DNA of 29,828 nt from a virus. Location: the IMG/VR virus record IMGVR_UViG_3300044712_002337, positions 146,564 to 176,391 of that record; one strand, 5' to 3'. The position numbers and the translations under genes are program-made. Below the pieces are notes generated by a model. It made no database searches. It was not told where the DNA came from and was given only the letters and a program-made list of their open reading frames with translations. Within the stretch, counting starts at the first letter, position 1, and the number at the start of each line of letters is the position of its first letter. This document shows positions 6,506 through 13,634 of this stretch, in pieces.

Positions 6506-7586
6506 GCGGTCCGGAACGGGTCGCGCCTGCGCCGCTTATTTGCAGGCCCTCCTGACGACCGACGCCCGGGTGGCCGCCCGCCCCCTCTTCTTCTCCCCCG
6601 CCGCCGTCGACCAGCCGCCCGACATCGACCGGGCCGAGGCCCGGGTGGTCGAGGACCCGGACGTGGTCCTGCACCTGGGCCCGCCGTACGCCTGGGAGTA
6701 CCTGAGCGGCCCCCGCAAGCGGGCGACGAACGTCGGCCTCTTCTTCACCGAGACGTACCCCCTGCCGCCGGCCTGGACGACCCACTGCAACCTGATGGAC
6801 GCGGTCGTCTGCCCGTCCGCCGCCCAGGCGGACTGGTGCCGGCGGACCCCGCACTTCCGCCCGCCGCTGTCCGTGGTGCCCGTCCCGGTCGACCTGACCC
6901 GGTTCCTGCGGACCCCGCCCCGCCCCGCCTTCCTGCCGCCGTCGGCCGACTTCCGGTTCTACGCCGTCGGCGACTTCGTCCGGCGGAAGAACTGGGACGG
7001 CCTGCTGACCGCGTACTGCCGGGCGTTCCGCCGCCACGACCCGGTCGAACTGGTCGTCAAGACCGGCGGGCAGCCGGGCGAGGCGGACGCGTTCGTGCGG
7101 GCCGCCCTCGGCCGGTGCGGGCCGATGCCTCATCCCAAAGTTCGGGTCGTGAGTCATCGCGTCGGTGATGACGAACTCGACGGGCTGCACGCCCACGCCG
7201 ACTGCTACGTGACGGCGTCCCTCGGGGAGGGGTGGCAGCTGGACGCGCAAGCCGCCGTCGGGTTCGGCAAGACGCCGGTCGTGCCCGCCTGGGGCGGGCT
7301 GCTCGACGCCGTCCCGGCCGAGGCCGGGTGGCACGTGCCCGTCCACGAGACCCCGTGCTACGACGGCGGCGGCGTCCACGCCCCGCTGTTCTCGGCGGAC
7401 AAGACGTGGGCGGCGCCCGACCTCGCCGCCCTGGCGTCCACCATGAGGGCGGCGTTCGAAGACGCCCCCCTCCGAGCGACCAAAGCGGCGGCCGGCCTGT
7501 CCGTGATTGAGTCCTTCTCCCCGGAGGCGGTCGGCCGCCGCCTCCTGGAGGCCCTATGCCCAAGAACAAACGCCCCAAAACCTTGA
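6462..7586 (+). CDS. GT4-like glycosyltransferase
   Basis: This is a 374-residue GT-B glycosyltransferase. It begins with NIVVLGPWHERSGTGRA (the SGTG loop near residue 17). It has ADFRFYAVGDFVRRKNWDGL at the start of the donor domain (about 165-185), VELVVKTGG, then SLGEGWQLDAQAAVGFGKTP near residues 250-270. That last stretch is the place of the acidic EGW/E motif contacting the nucleotide sugar. The acceptor is unknown. ATG 6462 lies within the end of the previous glycosyltransferase, and the 3' end overlaps phoH by 31 bases, so the three are surely cotranscribed. Two GT-B enzymes in tandem suggest consecutive steps in building one glycan. Confidence 0.88.
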   Translation: MNVPPNIVVLGPWHERSGTGRACAAYLQALLTTDARVAARPLFFSPAAVDQPPDIDRAEARVVEDPDVVLHLGPPYAWEYLSGPRKRATNVGLFFTETYPLPPAWTTHCNLMDAVVCPSAAQADWCRRTPHFRPPLSVVPVPVDLTRFLRTPPRPAFLPPSADFRFYAVGDFVRRKNWDGLLTAYCRAFRRHDPVELVVKTGGQPGEADAFVRAALGRCGPMPHPKVRVVSHRVGDDELDGLHAHADCYVTASLGEGWQLDAQAAVGFGKTPVVPAWGGLLDAVPAEAGWHVPVHETPCYDGGGVHAPLFSADKTWAAPDLAALASTMRAAFEDAPLRATKAAAGLSVIESFSPEAVGRRLLEALCPRTNAPKP

Positions 7587-8341
7587 GCGACGACTGGCGG
7601 GTCGCCCGGAACGCGAGCGTCGCCGGGGGGCGGGCGGCCAAGCGGCCTCGCTCCGTCACCCCCAAGACCGCCGGCCAGGCGCGGTACTGGCAGGCCCTGC
7701 TCAACCACCCGGTGGTGTTTTGTGACGGTCCCGGGGGAACGGGGAAGACCCTGCTGGCGTGCGCGGCGGCCGCCGCCCGCGTGCTGGCCGGTCAGGCCGA
7801 CAAGGTGGTGGTGGTGCGGCCGGCGGTGGCCGGCGAGGACCTGGGCTACCTGCCGGGCGGGCTGGACGACAAGGTGGGGCCGTTCCTGCGGCACGTCCAC
7901 GACATCTTCGCCGACCTGCTGCCCGACGACCCCCTGGCCGCCTTCGGGGAGCACGGGCGGTTGGAGTTCGAGCCGCTCGGTTTTATGAGGGGGACGACCC
8001 TCACCCGCACCGCCATCGTCGCCGACGAGTTCCAGAACGCGACCCCGAAGCAGTTCCACCTCCTCCTCACCCGCCTCGGCCAGGGGGCGACCGTGTTCAT
8101 CACCGGCGACTGGTTCCAGGCGGACATCCCGAACTCCGGCCTGGGCGACGCGATGAGCCGGTTCGAGCACCCGGCCGACCCGGACTTCGCCGTCGTCCGG
8201 CTGACGGACGAGGACGTGGTGCGGAGCGAGCTGGTGAAGAAGGTGGAGAAGCGGTACCGCCGGCCCGCCGGCTCCGCCCCGCCGCCCCCGCCCGACGACG
8301 ACCCGCCGTCGTACCACCGGCGCGGGGCCGCCCGCGGGTAG
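7556..8341 (+). CDS. phoH: PhoH family ATPase
   Basis: PhoH-like proteins are cytoplasmic P-loop ATPases related to superfamily 1 helicase cores. They are frequent in phages and their role there is unsettled. The 261-residue protein has Walker A GPGGTGKT at 58-65, VVVVRPA at 84-90 followed by GEDLGYLPG, Walker B IVADEFQN at 154-161 and the sensor-like TGDWFQ at 183-188. These are all family hallmarks in the right order. The first 40 residues are basic and the last 30 are proline-rich, both probably disordered. ATG 7556 has TGGAGG seven bases upstream, inside the preceding gene. Its position amid sugar genes is unusual. Confidence 0.93.
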   Translation: MPKNKRPKTLSDDWRVARNASVAGGRAAKRPRSVTPKTAGQARYWQALLNHPVVFCDGPGGTGKTLLACAAAAARVLAGQADKVVVVRPAVAGEDLGYLPGGLDDKVGPFLRHVHDIFADLLPDDPLAAFGEHGRLEFEPLGFMRGTTLTRTAIVADEFQNATPKQFHLLLTRLGQGATVFITGDWFQADIPNSGLGDAMSRFEHPADPDFAVVRLTDEDVVRSELVKKVEKRYRRPAGSAPPPPPDDDPPSYHRRGAARG

Positions 8342-8360
8342 GTGGGGGTGAGGACACCCC

Positions 8361-8786
8361 ATGATTCCCGCCCGCCTGGCCCGCACCGCGTTCGCCGCCG
8401 CCGCCGGGTTCCCCGGCGGGGTGCGGGTGCTGCGGGTCGGGCCGGACCACCGCTGGTTCGCCGGCGGGGCCGACGTCCTGCCTTACCGCGGGCGGGTGCC
8501 GGCGGGTTGCACCGTCCACCTGGTGGCCGCCACCGAGGCGGCGGTCGCCGAGGCCCTCGCCCTGACCGGCGGGCTGGCCGCCCCGCTCGTGCTGGTGCTC
8601 ACCGCCCCGCCGCCGCCAACGTGGTCGGCCCGGCGGGTCGGGGCGGCCGCCCGCGGCGGGCACGTGGCCGTCGCCGCCACCCCGGCCGCCGCCGCCGCCT
8701 ACGGGGTGCCGCACCTGCCGGCCCTGTCGGCCGAGGCCGCCCTCGCCCTGGCCCGGACCACCCCCTACTTCCCCCTCCGCGCATGA
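8361..8786 (+). CDS. Hypothetical Ala-rich protein, 141 aa
   Basis: The protein begins MIPARLARTAFAAAAGFPGG and has alternating short strands and Ala-rich helices (VHLVAATEAAVAEALAL, APLVLVLTAP, GHVAVAATPAAAAAYGVP). This resembles a small Rossmann-like alpha/beta fold but lacks a recognisable glycine motif. There is no clear membrane segment despite the Ala content. GAGG lies upstream of ATG 8361, and the stop overlaps the next start (ATGA). Its place between phoH and the methyltransferase-like gene suggests a part in the same sugar pathway, perhaps as half of a split enzyme, but that is inference. Confidence 0.7.
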   Translation: MIPARLARTAFAAAAGFPGGVRVLRVGPDHRWFAGGADVLPYRGRVPAGCTVHLVAATEAAVAEALALTGGLAAPLVLVLTAPPPPTWSARRVGAAARGGHVAVAATPAAAAAYGVPHLPALSAEAALALARTTPYFPLRA

Positions 8787-9190
8787 CCGTCGTCGTCTCC
8801 CCGACCCGGCCGGCGGACCTGCCGGCCGGCGGGGCGTACGCCCCGTCCCTGGACCCCCTCCCGTGCTGCCGCGGGGAGGCCGAGGCCGTGTCGCTGGACG
8901 GCCACCTGTCCGCCCTCCCGGCGGCCGCCGTGCCGGCGGCCGTCCGCACCGCCGCCGCCCTGCTCCGCCCGGGCGGCCGGCTGTCCGTCTCGGACGTCGA
9001 CCTGCACCGGTTCGCCGCCGCCGTGTGCGACGGCGCCGACCCGGCGCGGGCGAACGGCTGGCTGGCCGGCCGGGCGCACCTGCCCGACCTGGCCGCCGCG
9101 GCCGCGGCCGCCGAGGCGGCCGGCCTGCGGGTCACCCTCCAGGCCTTCCACGGCGTTCATTTCCATTTGACCGCAGAGGCCCCGCGTTGA
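8783..9190 (+). CDS. Class I methyltransferase-like protein lacking the SAM-binding N-terminus
   Basis: The 135-residue protein contains the C-terminal half of a class I SAM-dependent methyltransferase pattern. There is a helix before LLRPGGRLSVSDVDLHRF (about residues 62-79), matching the common 'vLkPGGrl.i.vPDl' element, then a helix and a final beta region ending in a His-rich VHFHL. The glycine-rich SAM motif I expected at the start is missing: the first 40 residues show no GxGxG. It is therefore either a degenerate domain, an accessory subunit that pairs with another protein, or non-catalytic. ATG 8783 overlaps the previous stop (ATGA); its own stop overlaps the next start (TTGA). Confidence 0.65.
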   Translation: MTVVVSPTRPADLPAGGAYAPSLDPLPCCRGEAEAVSLDGHLSALPAAAVPAAVRTAAALLRPGGRLSVSDVDLHRFAAAVCDGADPARANGWLAGRAHLPDLAAAAAAAEAAGLRVTLQAFHGVHFHLTAEAPR

Positions 9191-9960
9191 ACCTGAAGAC
9201 ATCGTGCCGGTACTGTCCGTTCGCCGTCAAAGAGGGGCTCGTCCAGACGGGCTGTGCCGCCGGCCGGCTGGACCGGTACGCGGCCCAGGGGCCCCTGGCC
9301 GGGGACCGGGACGAGGCCTCGGGCGAGGCCTGGGTGCTGGTGCCCGACCGGCTGTGCAACCTGCTCCCGGCCGGCCGGCACCTGGCCGAGCACCAGGGGG
9401 TCACCGACGGCCTCCTCGCCAAGGCCCGCAACGAGGTCCGGGTCCGCGTGAAGGTGGTCATCCCGGTCCTCGCCCCGGCCGCCCCGGACGCGGTGGTCAC
9501 CGCCTTCCGCTCGGCCCTGGCCCAGACCCTGCCGCCGGCGTGCGTGAGCGTGCTGGCGCTCGCCGGCGCCTGCCCGAGCGTGCCCCTGTACAGGGCGCTC
9601 GAAGCGGTCGGGGCGGGCGTCCCGTGGGGGCTGCGGACGGTCGCCCCGCCGGCCGACTTCTGGGGGCTGGCGGACGCCGACGCGGCCGCCTGGCCGGCCC
9701 TCGCCCCGCAGTACGTGGTGGCGTGCGAGCCCGGCCGCGGGCTCGACCCGGACTACCTGGCCCTGCTCGACGGGCTGGCCAACGACGAGCTGGAGAACGT
9801 GTACTACGTCGACCCGCTGGAGGCCGGCGGGGTGCACGGGCTGGTGTACGACCACCCGGTGCGGGAGAGCCTGGGGCGGGACCGGGAGGGGAGCACCCGG
9901 GACAAGCTGGGGCGGTACGCCCTGCCGGTGCGGGACGCCCTGCGGGGGGGGTCGTGCTGA
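9187..9960 (+). CDS. Cys-cluster / GT-A-like glycosyltransferase fusion
   Basis: The first 60 residues contain C7, C10, C23 and C57 in the pattern CRYCPFA...GC..GRLDRY...RLCN. From memory this matches an N-terminal module found on glycosyltransferase-like proteins of marine phages ('C..CvFA...G.tQ.GC..gRL'). It probably binds a metal. From about residue 85, VRVKVVIPVLAP begins a GT2-like (GT-A) Rossmann segment, followed by ALAQTLPPACVSVLAL. The later acidic DxD-type residues are not obvious. The start is TTG 9187, which overlaps the preceding stop (TTGA); no nearer ATG or GTG fits the conserved N-terminus. A sugar-transfer role is likely but not proven. Confidence 0.7.
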   Translation: MNLKTSCRYCPFAVKEGLVQTGCAAGRLDRYAAQGPLAGDRDEASGEAWVLVPDRLCNLLPAGRHLAEHQGVTDGLLAKARNEVRVRVKVVIPVLAPAAPDAVVTAFRSALAQTLPPACVSVLALAGACPSVPLYRALEAVGAGVPWGLRTVAPPADFWGLADADAAAWPALAPQYVVACEPGRGLDPDYLALLDGLANDELENVYYVDPLEAGGVHGLVYDHPVRESLGRDREGSTRDKLGRYALPVRDALRGGSC

Positions 9961-10403
9961 CACTGGTTTTACACGGCGACACCGTCCCGGCCGACGCCCT
10001 GGCCCGCACCCTGGCCGCCCACCCCGGCGACCGGGTGGCGGTGCTGTACCACACCGCCCTGGCCGGCGACGTGGAGGGGCTCCTGTCCGCCGGCCGCCGG
10101 GACTGCCCGGACTGGCCCCGCCGGCTGCGGTCGGGGGTGCCGTTCGCCGCCTACCGCACCCCGCCCGGCCGGCTGGCCGCGGCGGCCGCCGCGTTCGGCC
10201 CGTTCGTCCTGGCCCCGGCCGGGGCGGCGTTCGCCCCGGCGGCCGACCGGGTGCTGCGGCTGGCCCTGGCCCAGGGGGCGCCGGTGACGTTCGGGTTCGA
10301 CGCCGAGTGGGCGGCCGGGGCCGGGGTGGCCCGCGGGCTGTTCGCCGGCCCCGACCGGGGGGTGCCGGTCCACCTACCGGAAGTGCTATGCCGCCTGCCC
10401 TGA
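9954..10403 (+). CDS. Hypothetical protein, 149 aa
   Basis: The protein reads LTLVLHGDTVPADALARTLA from residue 2 and has several Ala/Gly/Pro-rich segments alternating with hydrophobic strands, ending in VPVHLPEVLCRLP. I recognise no family. The opening strand with a following Asp, and PFVLAPAGAAFAP near the middle, would suit a degenerate GT-A or nucleotidyl fold, but no motif proves it. GTG 9954 is chosen because it is just ahead of the upstream stop (7-base overlap); CTG 9957 is a possible alternative. It ends within the start of the nucleotidyltransferase gene, consistent with one operon. Confidence 0.6.
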   Translation: MLTLVLHGDTVPADALARTLAAHPGDRVAVLYHTALAGDVEGLLSAGRRDCPDWPRRLRSGVPFAAYRTPPGRLAAAAAAFGPFVLAPAGAAFAPAADRVLRLALAQGAPVTFGFDAEWAAGAGVARGLFAGPDRGVPVHLPEVLCRLP

Positions 10404-11050
10404 CGGTCATCCTGCCGGCCGCCGCCGCCCACCCGCGGGGCCCGGCCCCCACCCCGCGGTCGCTCCTGCGGGTCGGCCGGCGGACCCTGCTGGCCGCCCA
10501 GGTGGCGGCGGTGCGGGCGGCCCGCCCGGACGCCGACGTGGTGCTGGTGGCCGGGCACGGGTGGGAGCGGGTGCGGGCGGCCGTCCCGCCCGGGGTGCGG
10601 GTGGTGCGGAACGAGCGGCACGCCGACACCGGGAGCGGGCACTCGGTCGGGCTGGCCCTGCGGGCCAGCCGGGCGGACCGGTACCTGGTGGTGTACGGCG
10701 ACCTGCTGTTCACCCCCAAGCTGGTGGCCGACGCGCTGGTGCGGCCGGGGCCGGTGCTGGTGCTCGGCGGGCGGGGGGACCTGGGGGTGGCGCACGCCGG
10801 GGCGGCGGCCAGCCGGGTGGACTACGGGCTGCCCAGCCGGTGGTGCCAGGTGTTCGCCCTCGGCCCGGCCGAGGCGGCGGCGTTCGTCCGCTCGGCCGAG
10901 CGGCCGGGCGGGGAGCGGTGGGCGGCGCACGAGCACCTGAACGCGGCCATGGACGCCGGGGCGGCGTTCGGGGTGGTCCGCACGTCCGACCCGCCCCGCG
11001 AGCTGGACACGGCCAGGGACTTCCGGGAGCACGGCGTCACATGCGGGTAG
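10388..11050 (+). CDS. Nucleotidyltransferase-like (NTP_transferase fold) protein
   Basis: The 220-residue protein opens with VILPAAAA (7-14), then PRSLLRVGRRTLLAAQ (23-38), which stands where sugar-phosphate nucleotidyltransferases have PK.LLpvg.kpLL. It continues with DVVLVAGHG, NERHADTGSGHSVGLAL (75-91) and LVVYGDLLFTP (100-110), whose Asp is the usual metal ligand. This order fits enzymes that make an activated sugar or alcohol (NDP-sugar or CDP-choline type), although the Gly-x-Gly-x-Arg loop is altered. The substrate cannot be read from sequence. ATG 10388 is embedded in the previous gene's end and overlaps the next gene by 10 bases. It would supply donors for the glycosyltransferases here. 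Confidence 0.72.
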   Translation: MPPALTVILPAAAAHPRGPAPTPRSLLRVGRRTLLAAQVAAVRAARPDADVVLVAGHGWERVRAAVPPGVRVVRNERHADTGSGHSVGLALRASRADRYLVVYGDLLFTPKLVADALVRPGPVLVLGGRGDLGVAHAGAAASRVDYGLPSRWCQVFALGPAEAAAFVRSAERPGGERWAAHEHLNAAMDAGAAFGVVRTSDPPRELDTARDFREHGVTCG

Positions 11051-11691
11051 CCAACGTCCTGACCGACACCGACTACTGGCGGCCGGCGGTGAACGCCGGC
11101 GGGCGGTGGGCGCTGGCGGTGGCGGTCGACGCCCTGCTCGCCCGCGAGGGGGACGCCACGGCGGCCCGGGCGGCCGCCGCCCGCGGGGTGCCGCTGGTCA
11201 CCTACGCCGGGGTGGGCCGGCCCGCCCGCGGGCCGAAGGGCGAGCTCGTGCTGCGGGGGTCGGCGCCGGCGGTGGAGGTGGCCGCGTCGCCGTTCGCCGG
11301 GGGCGTGGCGTGCGTCGACCCGCCCGGCCCGTGGGTCGACCGGGCGCTGGCCGAGCTCGACCGGGTGGCCGTCGTCCGCAGCTTCGGGGGCGGCTCCGCC
11401 GCCCATTACCTGGGGGCGTTGCCCGCCGCCGTCGCCCGCGGCACCGTGCTGGCGGCCGACCTCTTGGTCACCGCCGACGAGGACCTGGCCTGCCTGGCGT
11501 GGGCCGGCGGGGTGCCCGTGCTGTACCCGTTCGCCCCGTTCGTGCCGGGGACGGAGTCCGGCCACTGCCCGGACGCGGCGCGGGCCGCGGACGTGTTAAA
11601 AGGGTTGACCCACGACCCGGACGGGGTCGCCGCCGCGATGACCCGTCACACCCGCTCCGCCCGCCTGGAAGAGGTCCTGAGCCTTGCCTAG
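11041..11691 (+). CDS. Hypothetical protein of the sugar operon, 216 aa
   Basis: It begins MRVANVLTDTDYWRPAVNAG and has an alpha/beta rhythm. Near the C-terminus is ADLLVTADEDLACLAWAGGVPVLYP, which resembles the donor domain of GT-B enzymes, where an acidic residue precedes a helix and 'G.Pvv'. It is much shorter than a full GT-B enzyme, so it may be a single-domain relative or half of a two-protein enzyme. Repeat copy 4 lies in frame near the 3' end and contributes the residues VLKGL. ATG 11041 overlaps the previous stop by 10 bases, and the gene's stop overlaps the next TTG. Confidence 0.65.
   Translation: MRVANVLTDTDYWRPAVNAGGRWALAVAVDALLAREGDATAARAAAARGVPLVTYAGVGRPARGPKGELVLRGSAPAVEVAASPFAGGVACVDPPGPWVDRALAELDRVAVVRSFGGGSAAHYLGALPAAVARGTVLAADLLVTADEDLACLAWAGGVPVLYPFAPFVPGTESGHCPDAARAADVLKGLTHDPDGVAAAMTRHTRSARLEEVLSLA
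11575..11608 (+). repeat. Hairpin + TTAAAAGGG repeat, copy 4 (inside a gene)
   Basis: The stem GCGGC/GCCGC (11575-11588) is followed after four bases by GTGTTAAAAGGGTTGA (11593-11608). The copy is in the sense direction and is read in frame as VLKGL. The match to the AT[G/T]TTAAAAGGG core is weaker at its first base. Confidence 0.55.
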
Positions 11692-12496
11692 CCTGCTCCG
11701 CGTCACCGGCGACTGGGAGGGGGTGGACGCCCACCCCCTGCTGCTGGCCGCCGCCCTGTCCGCCGCGTTCGACGGCGTCGTCGTCGAACAGCCGTCGGCC
11801 GCGTCCGCCGCCGCCCTGAAGGAGTACGCCCACGCCCTGCGGCCGGCCGACCGCCCGGACCCCGACGCCTTCGTCGTCCCCCTGCCCGTCACGGCCGTGG
11901 TGCACGAGGCGAGCCTCCGGCTCGCCGTCGAAACGCGGTCCCCGCCCGCCGTCGTCCCGGCCGACGCCCTCAGCCGGTACGAGTGGTACCGGTTCCGCAC
12001 CCGGCTGACGCAGAACGGCCGGCCGGAGGACCTGGTGGCGGTCGACGCGGGGGGGCTCCCCCCGCCGCCCCCCGGCCTGACCTACCTCACCCGCCCCGAC
12101 CCGCTCCGCCCGTCGTTCGCCCTCGCCCTGGCCGGCGCCGCCCTGGCGGCCGTCGGGCGGGACGCGGACGGGCGGACGTCGGTCACCCCCGTCGGCGGGA
12201 TTTTCCCTTTTAAAATGAATGAGGGGGTCGCCTACGACCCGGCGGAAGACCCCCGGGCGTGGCAGGCCGGGCTCATCTGCGAGCACGCCGTCCGCGGGTA
12301 CTGGGCGGCGAAGGCGGGGGACTTGCGGGGGCTGGGGGCGGCGGTCGACGCCGCCTGGGCGGTGGAGCGGGAGGCCCAGCCGGTCACCCCGGCGCGGACC
12401 CGGGCCGACCTGGCGTACGCCGCCGCCCGCGCCGCCGGCAGCCCCGGCGGCCGCCCGACCGCCGGCGGGCTGGTCACCCTGGAGGCCGCCCCGTGA
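11684..12496 (+). CDS. Hypothetical protein of the sugar operon, 270 aa
   Basis: I do not recognise this protein. It starts MPSLLRVTGDWEGVDAHPLL, with a possible Rossmann-like first half and, around residues 90-110, RYEWYRFRTRLTQNG. The second half is helical (AGLICEHAVRGYWAAKAGDL) and ends in an Ala/Pro/Gly-rich tail. The start TTG 11684 has GAGG upstream and overlaps the previous stop by 8 bases; no other start fits. A copy of the repeat lies in the middle on the opposite strand and adds the peptide IFPFKMN at about residues 173-179, so the protein carries a short inserted stretch that relatives may lack. Confidence 0.65.
   Translation: MPSLLRVTGDWEGVDAHPLLLAAALSAAFDGVVVEQPSAASAAALKEYAHALRPADRPDPDAFVVPLPVTAVVHEASLRLAVETRSPPAVVPADALSRYEWYRFRTRLTQNGRPEDLVAVDAGGLPPPPPGLTYLTRPDPLRPSFALALAGAALAAVGRDADGRTSVTPVGGIFPFKMNEGVAYDPAEDPRAWQAGLICEHAVRGYWAAKAGDLRGLGAAVDAAWAVEREAQPVTPARTRADLAYAAARAAGSPGGRPTAGGLVTLEAAP
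12200..12216 (-). repeat. TTAAAAGGG repeat core, copy 5 (inside a gene, antisense)
   Basis: Read on the minus strand it is ATTTTAAAAGGGAAAAT. It is embedded in a plus-strand gene and kept in frame. No strong hairpin adjoins it. It stands out as an AT-rich 17-mer in very GC-rich coding sequence. Confidence 0.65.
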
Positions 12497-12945
12497 GGCA
12501 GGTGGCCGTGCTCGTGTCCGACCTGACCTCGGAGGTGGCGCGGCGGGCGGCCGAGGCGGTCGCCGCGCTGGCGGCCGACCCCGCCTGGGACTGCGCCCTG
12601 GTCGCCCCCGGCGGCCGCCCCCCGGCCCGGGCCCCGGTGCTCGACCCGGCCGACCTGTGGGGGTACCGCGGGGTGGTGGTGTCCACCGACCTCGACACCC
12701 TCGCCCTGGCCGCCCGCCTGCCCGCCCCCGGCGGGCGGGTGCACTACGCGTGGGACTGGCGGTGGGCGGGCGACGCCCTGGCCACCCGCGGGCGGCTGGC
12801 GGCCGCCCGGGCGGTGTGCCGCACCCCCGAGCACGCCGACCGGTTCGCCGCCGCCTGGGGGCTGCCCGTCTGGGCGACCGCCTACTACCCCGACCCCCGC
12901 ACCTTCCACCCGGCCGCGACCGCGGCCGACCCCCTATGGACCTGA
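12493..12945 (+). CDS. Glycosyltransferase-like short protein, 150 aa
   Basis: The protein starts VRQVAVLVSDLTSEVARRAA, an N-terminal Rossmann strand and helix. Later it has RVHYAWDWRWAGDALATRGRL and a stretch around residues 110-145 with CRTPEHADRFAAAWGLPV followed by YYPDPRTFHP. This second part resembles the linker of GT-B enzymes, where 'cRS..ha..f...w' precedes 'i.ndfd...F'. The C-terminal donor-binding domain is absent, so it is either a truncated enzyme or an acceptor-domain subunit. GTG 12493 overlaps the previous stop (GTGA), and its end overlaps the next ATG by 10 bases. Confidence 0.6.
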   Translation: MRQVAVLVSDLTSEVARRAAEAVAALAADPAWDCALVAPGGRPPARAPVLDPADLWGYRGVVVSTDLDTLALAARLPAPGGRVHYAWDWRWAGDALATRGRLAAARAVCRTPEHADRFAAAWGLPVWATAYYPDPRTFHPAATAADPLWT

Positions 12946-13634
12946 CCGAGGCGAAGCGCCGCTACCTGGCCGGGGAGAGCCCGGCCGCCATCGCGGAGGC
13001 GTTCGGCACCTACCCGAACGCCGTCCGCCGGGCCCTGCTCGCCCTGGGGGTGGAGCTCCGCGGGCGGCGGGCGGCGGCGGCGGCCGCGTACCGCACCGGC
13101 CGCAAGGGGCGGCCGTCCGGGCGGCGGGAGCCGGGGGCGGTGCGGGCCGGGGCGGCGAAGGCGGCGGCCGGGTGGGCGGGGAAGGACGCCGCCCAGAAGG
13201 CCCGGCACGCGGCCATGAGCGGGCGGGCGCTGCAGATGCGGACCCCGCAGGAGCGGTACAAGATGAAGAAGAAGGCGGCCCGCAACTGCGGGCGGGCCGG
13301 GGCCCGGGGGACGCGGATGGCCGCCCACCTGCTCGGCCGGCTGCCCGAGGCGGGGGTGCCGGCGGCGCGGGCGGTCCCGCCGGCCGACCTGCTGCTGGCC
13401 GACGGCACGGCGGTGTGCGTGGACGGGCACTACCGGCGGGCCCGGCCCGCCGGGTGGACGGAGAAGAGGAACGCGGCGGTGCTGGCGAACTGCCCGCGGC
13501 TGGTGGTGCTCCTGGCCCCGCGAACATTTACTATTTTAAAAGGTGAAAGGCTGTTGACTTCCCTCGTCGACTTTATAAAATGCGGGAAGCACCTGTCCCA
13601 CCCCGTGAGCGTGGTCCCCGATGTCGAAGGCTAG
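12936..13634 (+). CDS. HTH protein with basic middle and possible nuclease-like C-terminus
   Basis: Residues 2-45 (DLTEAKRRYLAGESPAAIAE and onward) form a clear helix-turn-helix of the resolvase/transposase style, so it likely binds DNA. A very basic, Ala/Lys/Arg-rich middle follows. A C-terminal part has DLLLADGTAVCVDGHYRRAR then WTEKRN and a strand LVVLL. This faintly recalls Vsr/DUF559-type endonuclease cores, but I cannot confirm catalytic residues. The last 50 or so residues are coded by repeat copy 6 and by the promoter of the next gene, suggesting a secondary extension of the frame. ATG 12936 overlaps the previous gene by 10 bases. Confidence 0.65.
   Translation: MDLTEAKRRYLAGESPAAIAEAFGTYPNAVRRALLALGVELRGRRAAAAAAYRTGRKGRPSGRREPGAVRAGAAKAAAGWAGKDAAQKARHAAMSGRALQMRTPQERYKMKKKAARNCGRAGARGTRMAAHLLGRLPEAGVPAARAVPPADLLLADGTAVCVDGHYRRARPAGWTEKRNAAVLANCPRLVVLLAPRTFTILKGERLLTSLVDFIKCGKHLSHPVSVVPDVEG
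13532..13550 (+). repeat. TTAAAAGG repeat core, copy 6 (inside a gene end)
   Basis: TATTTTAAAAGGTGAAAGG lies within the 3' part of the HTH gene and is read in frame as ILKGER. It ends four bases before the -35 box of the promoter for the next gene. Confidence 0.7.
13554..13581 (+). promoter_or_regulatory. Sigma70-type promoter for the gene at 13621
   Basis: TTGACT (13554-13559) and TAAAAT (13576-13581) are separated by 16 bases. An overlapping TATAAA at 13574-13579 is a possible alternative -10. The promoter sits inside the 3' end of the HTH gene, about 40 bases before the next ATG. Confidence 0.7.

Noticed and set aside
12936-13634. Transposase or resolvase reading of the HTH gene
   Set aside because: Only the HTH is convincing; no catalytic Ser or DDE motif is present, so a mobile-element call is not supported.
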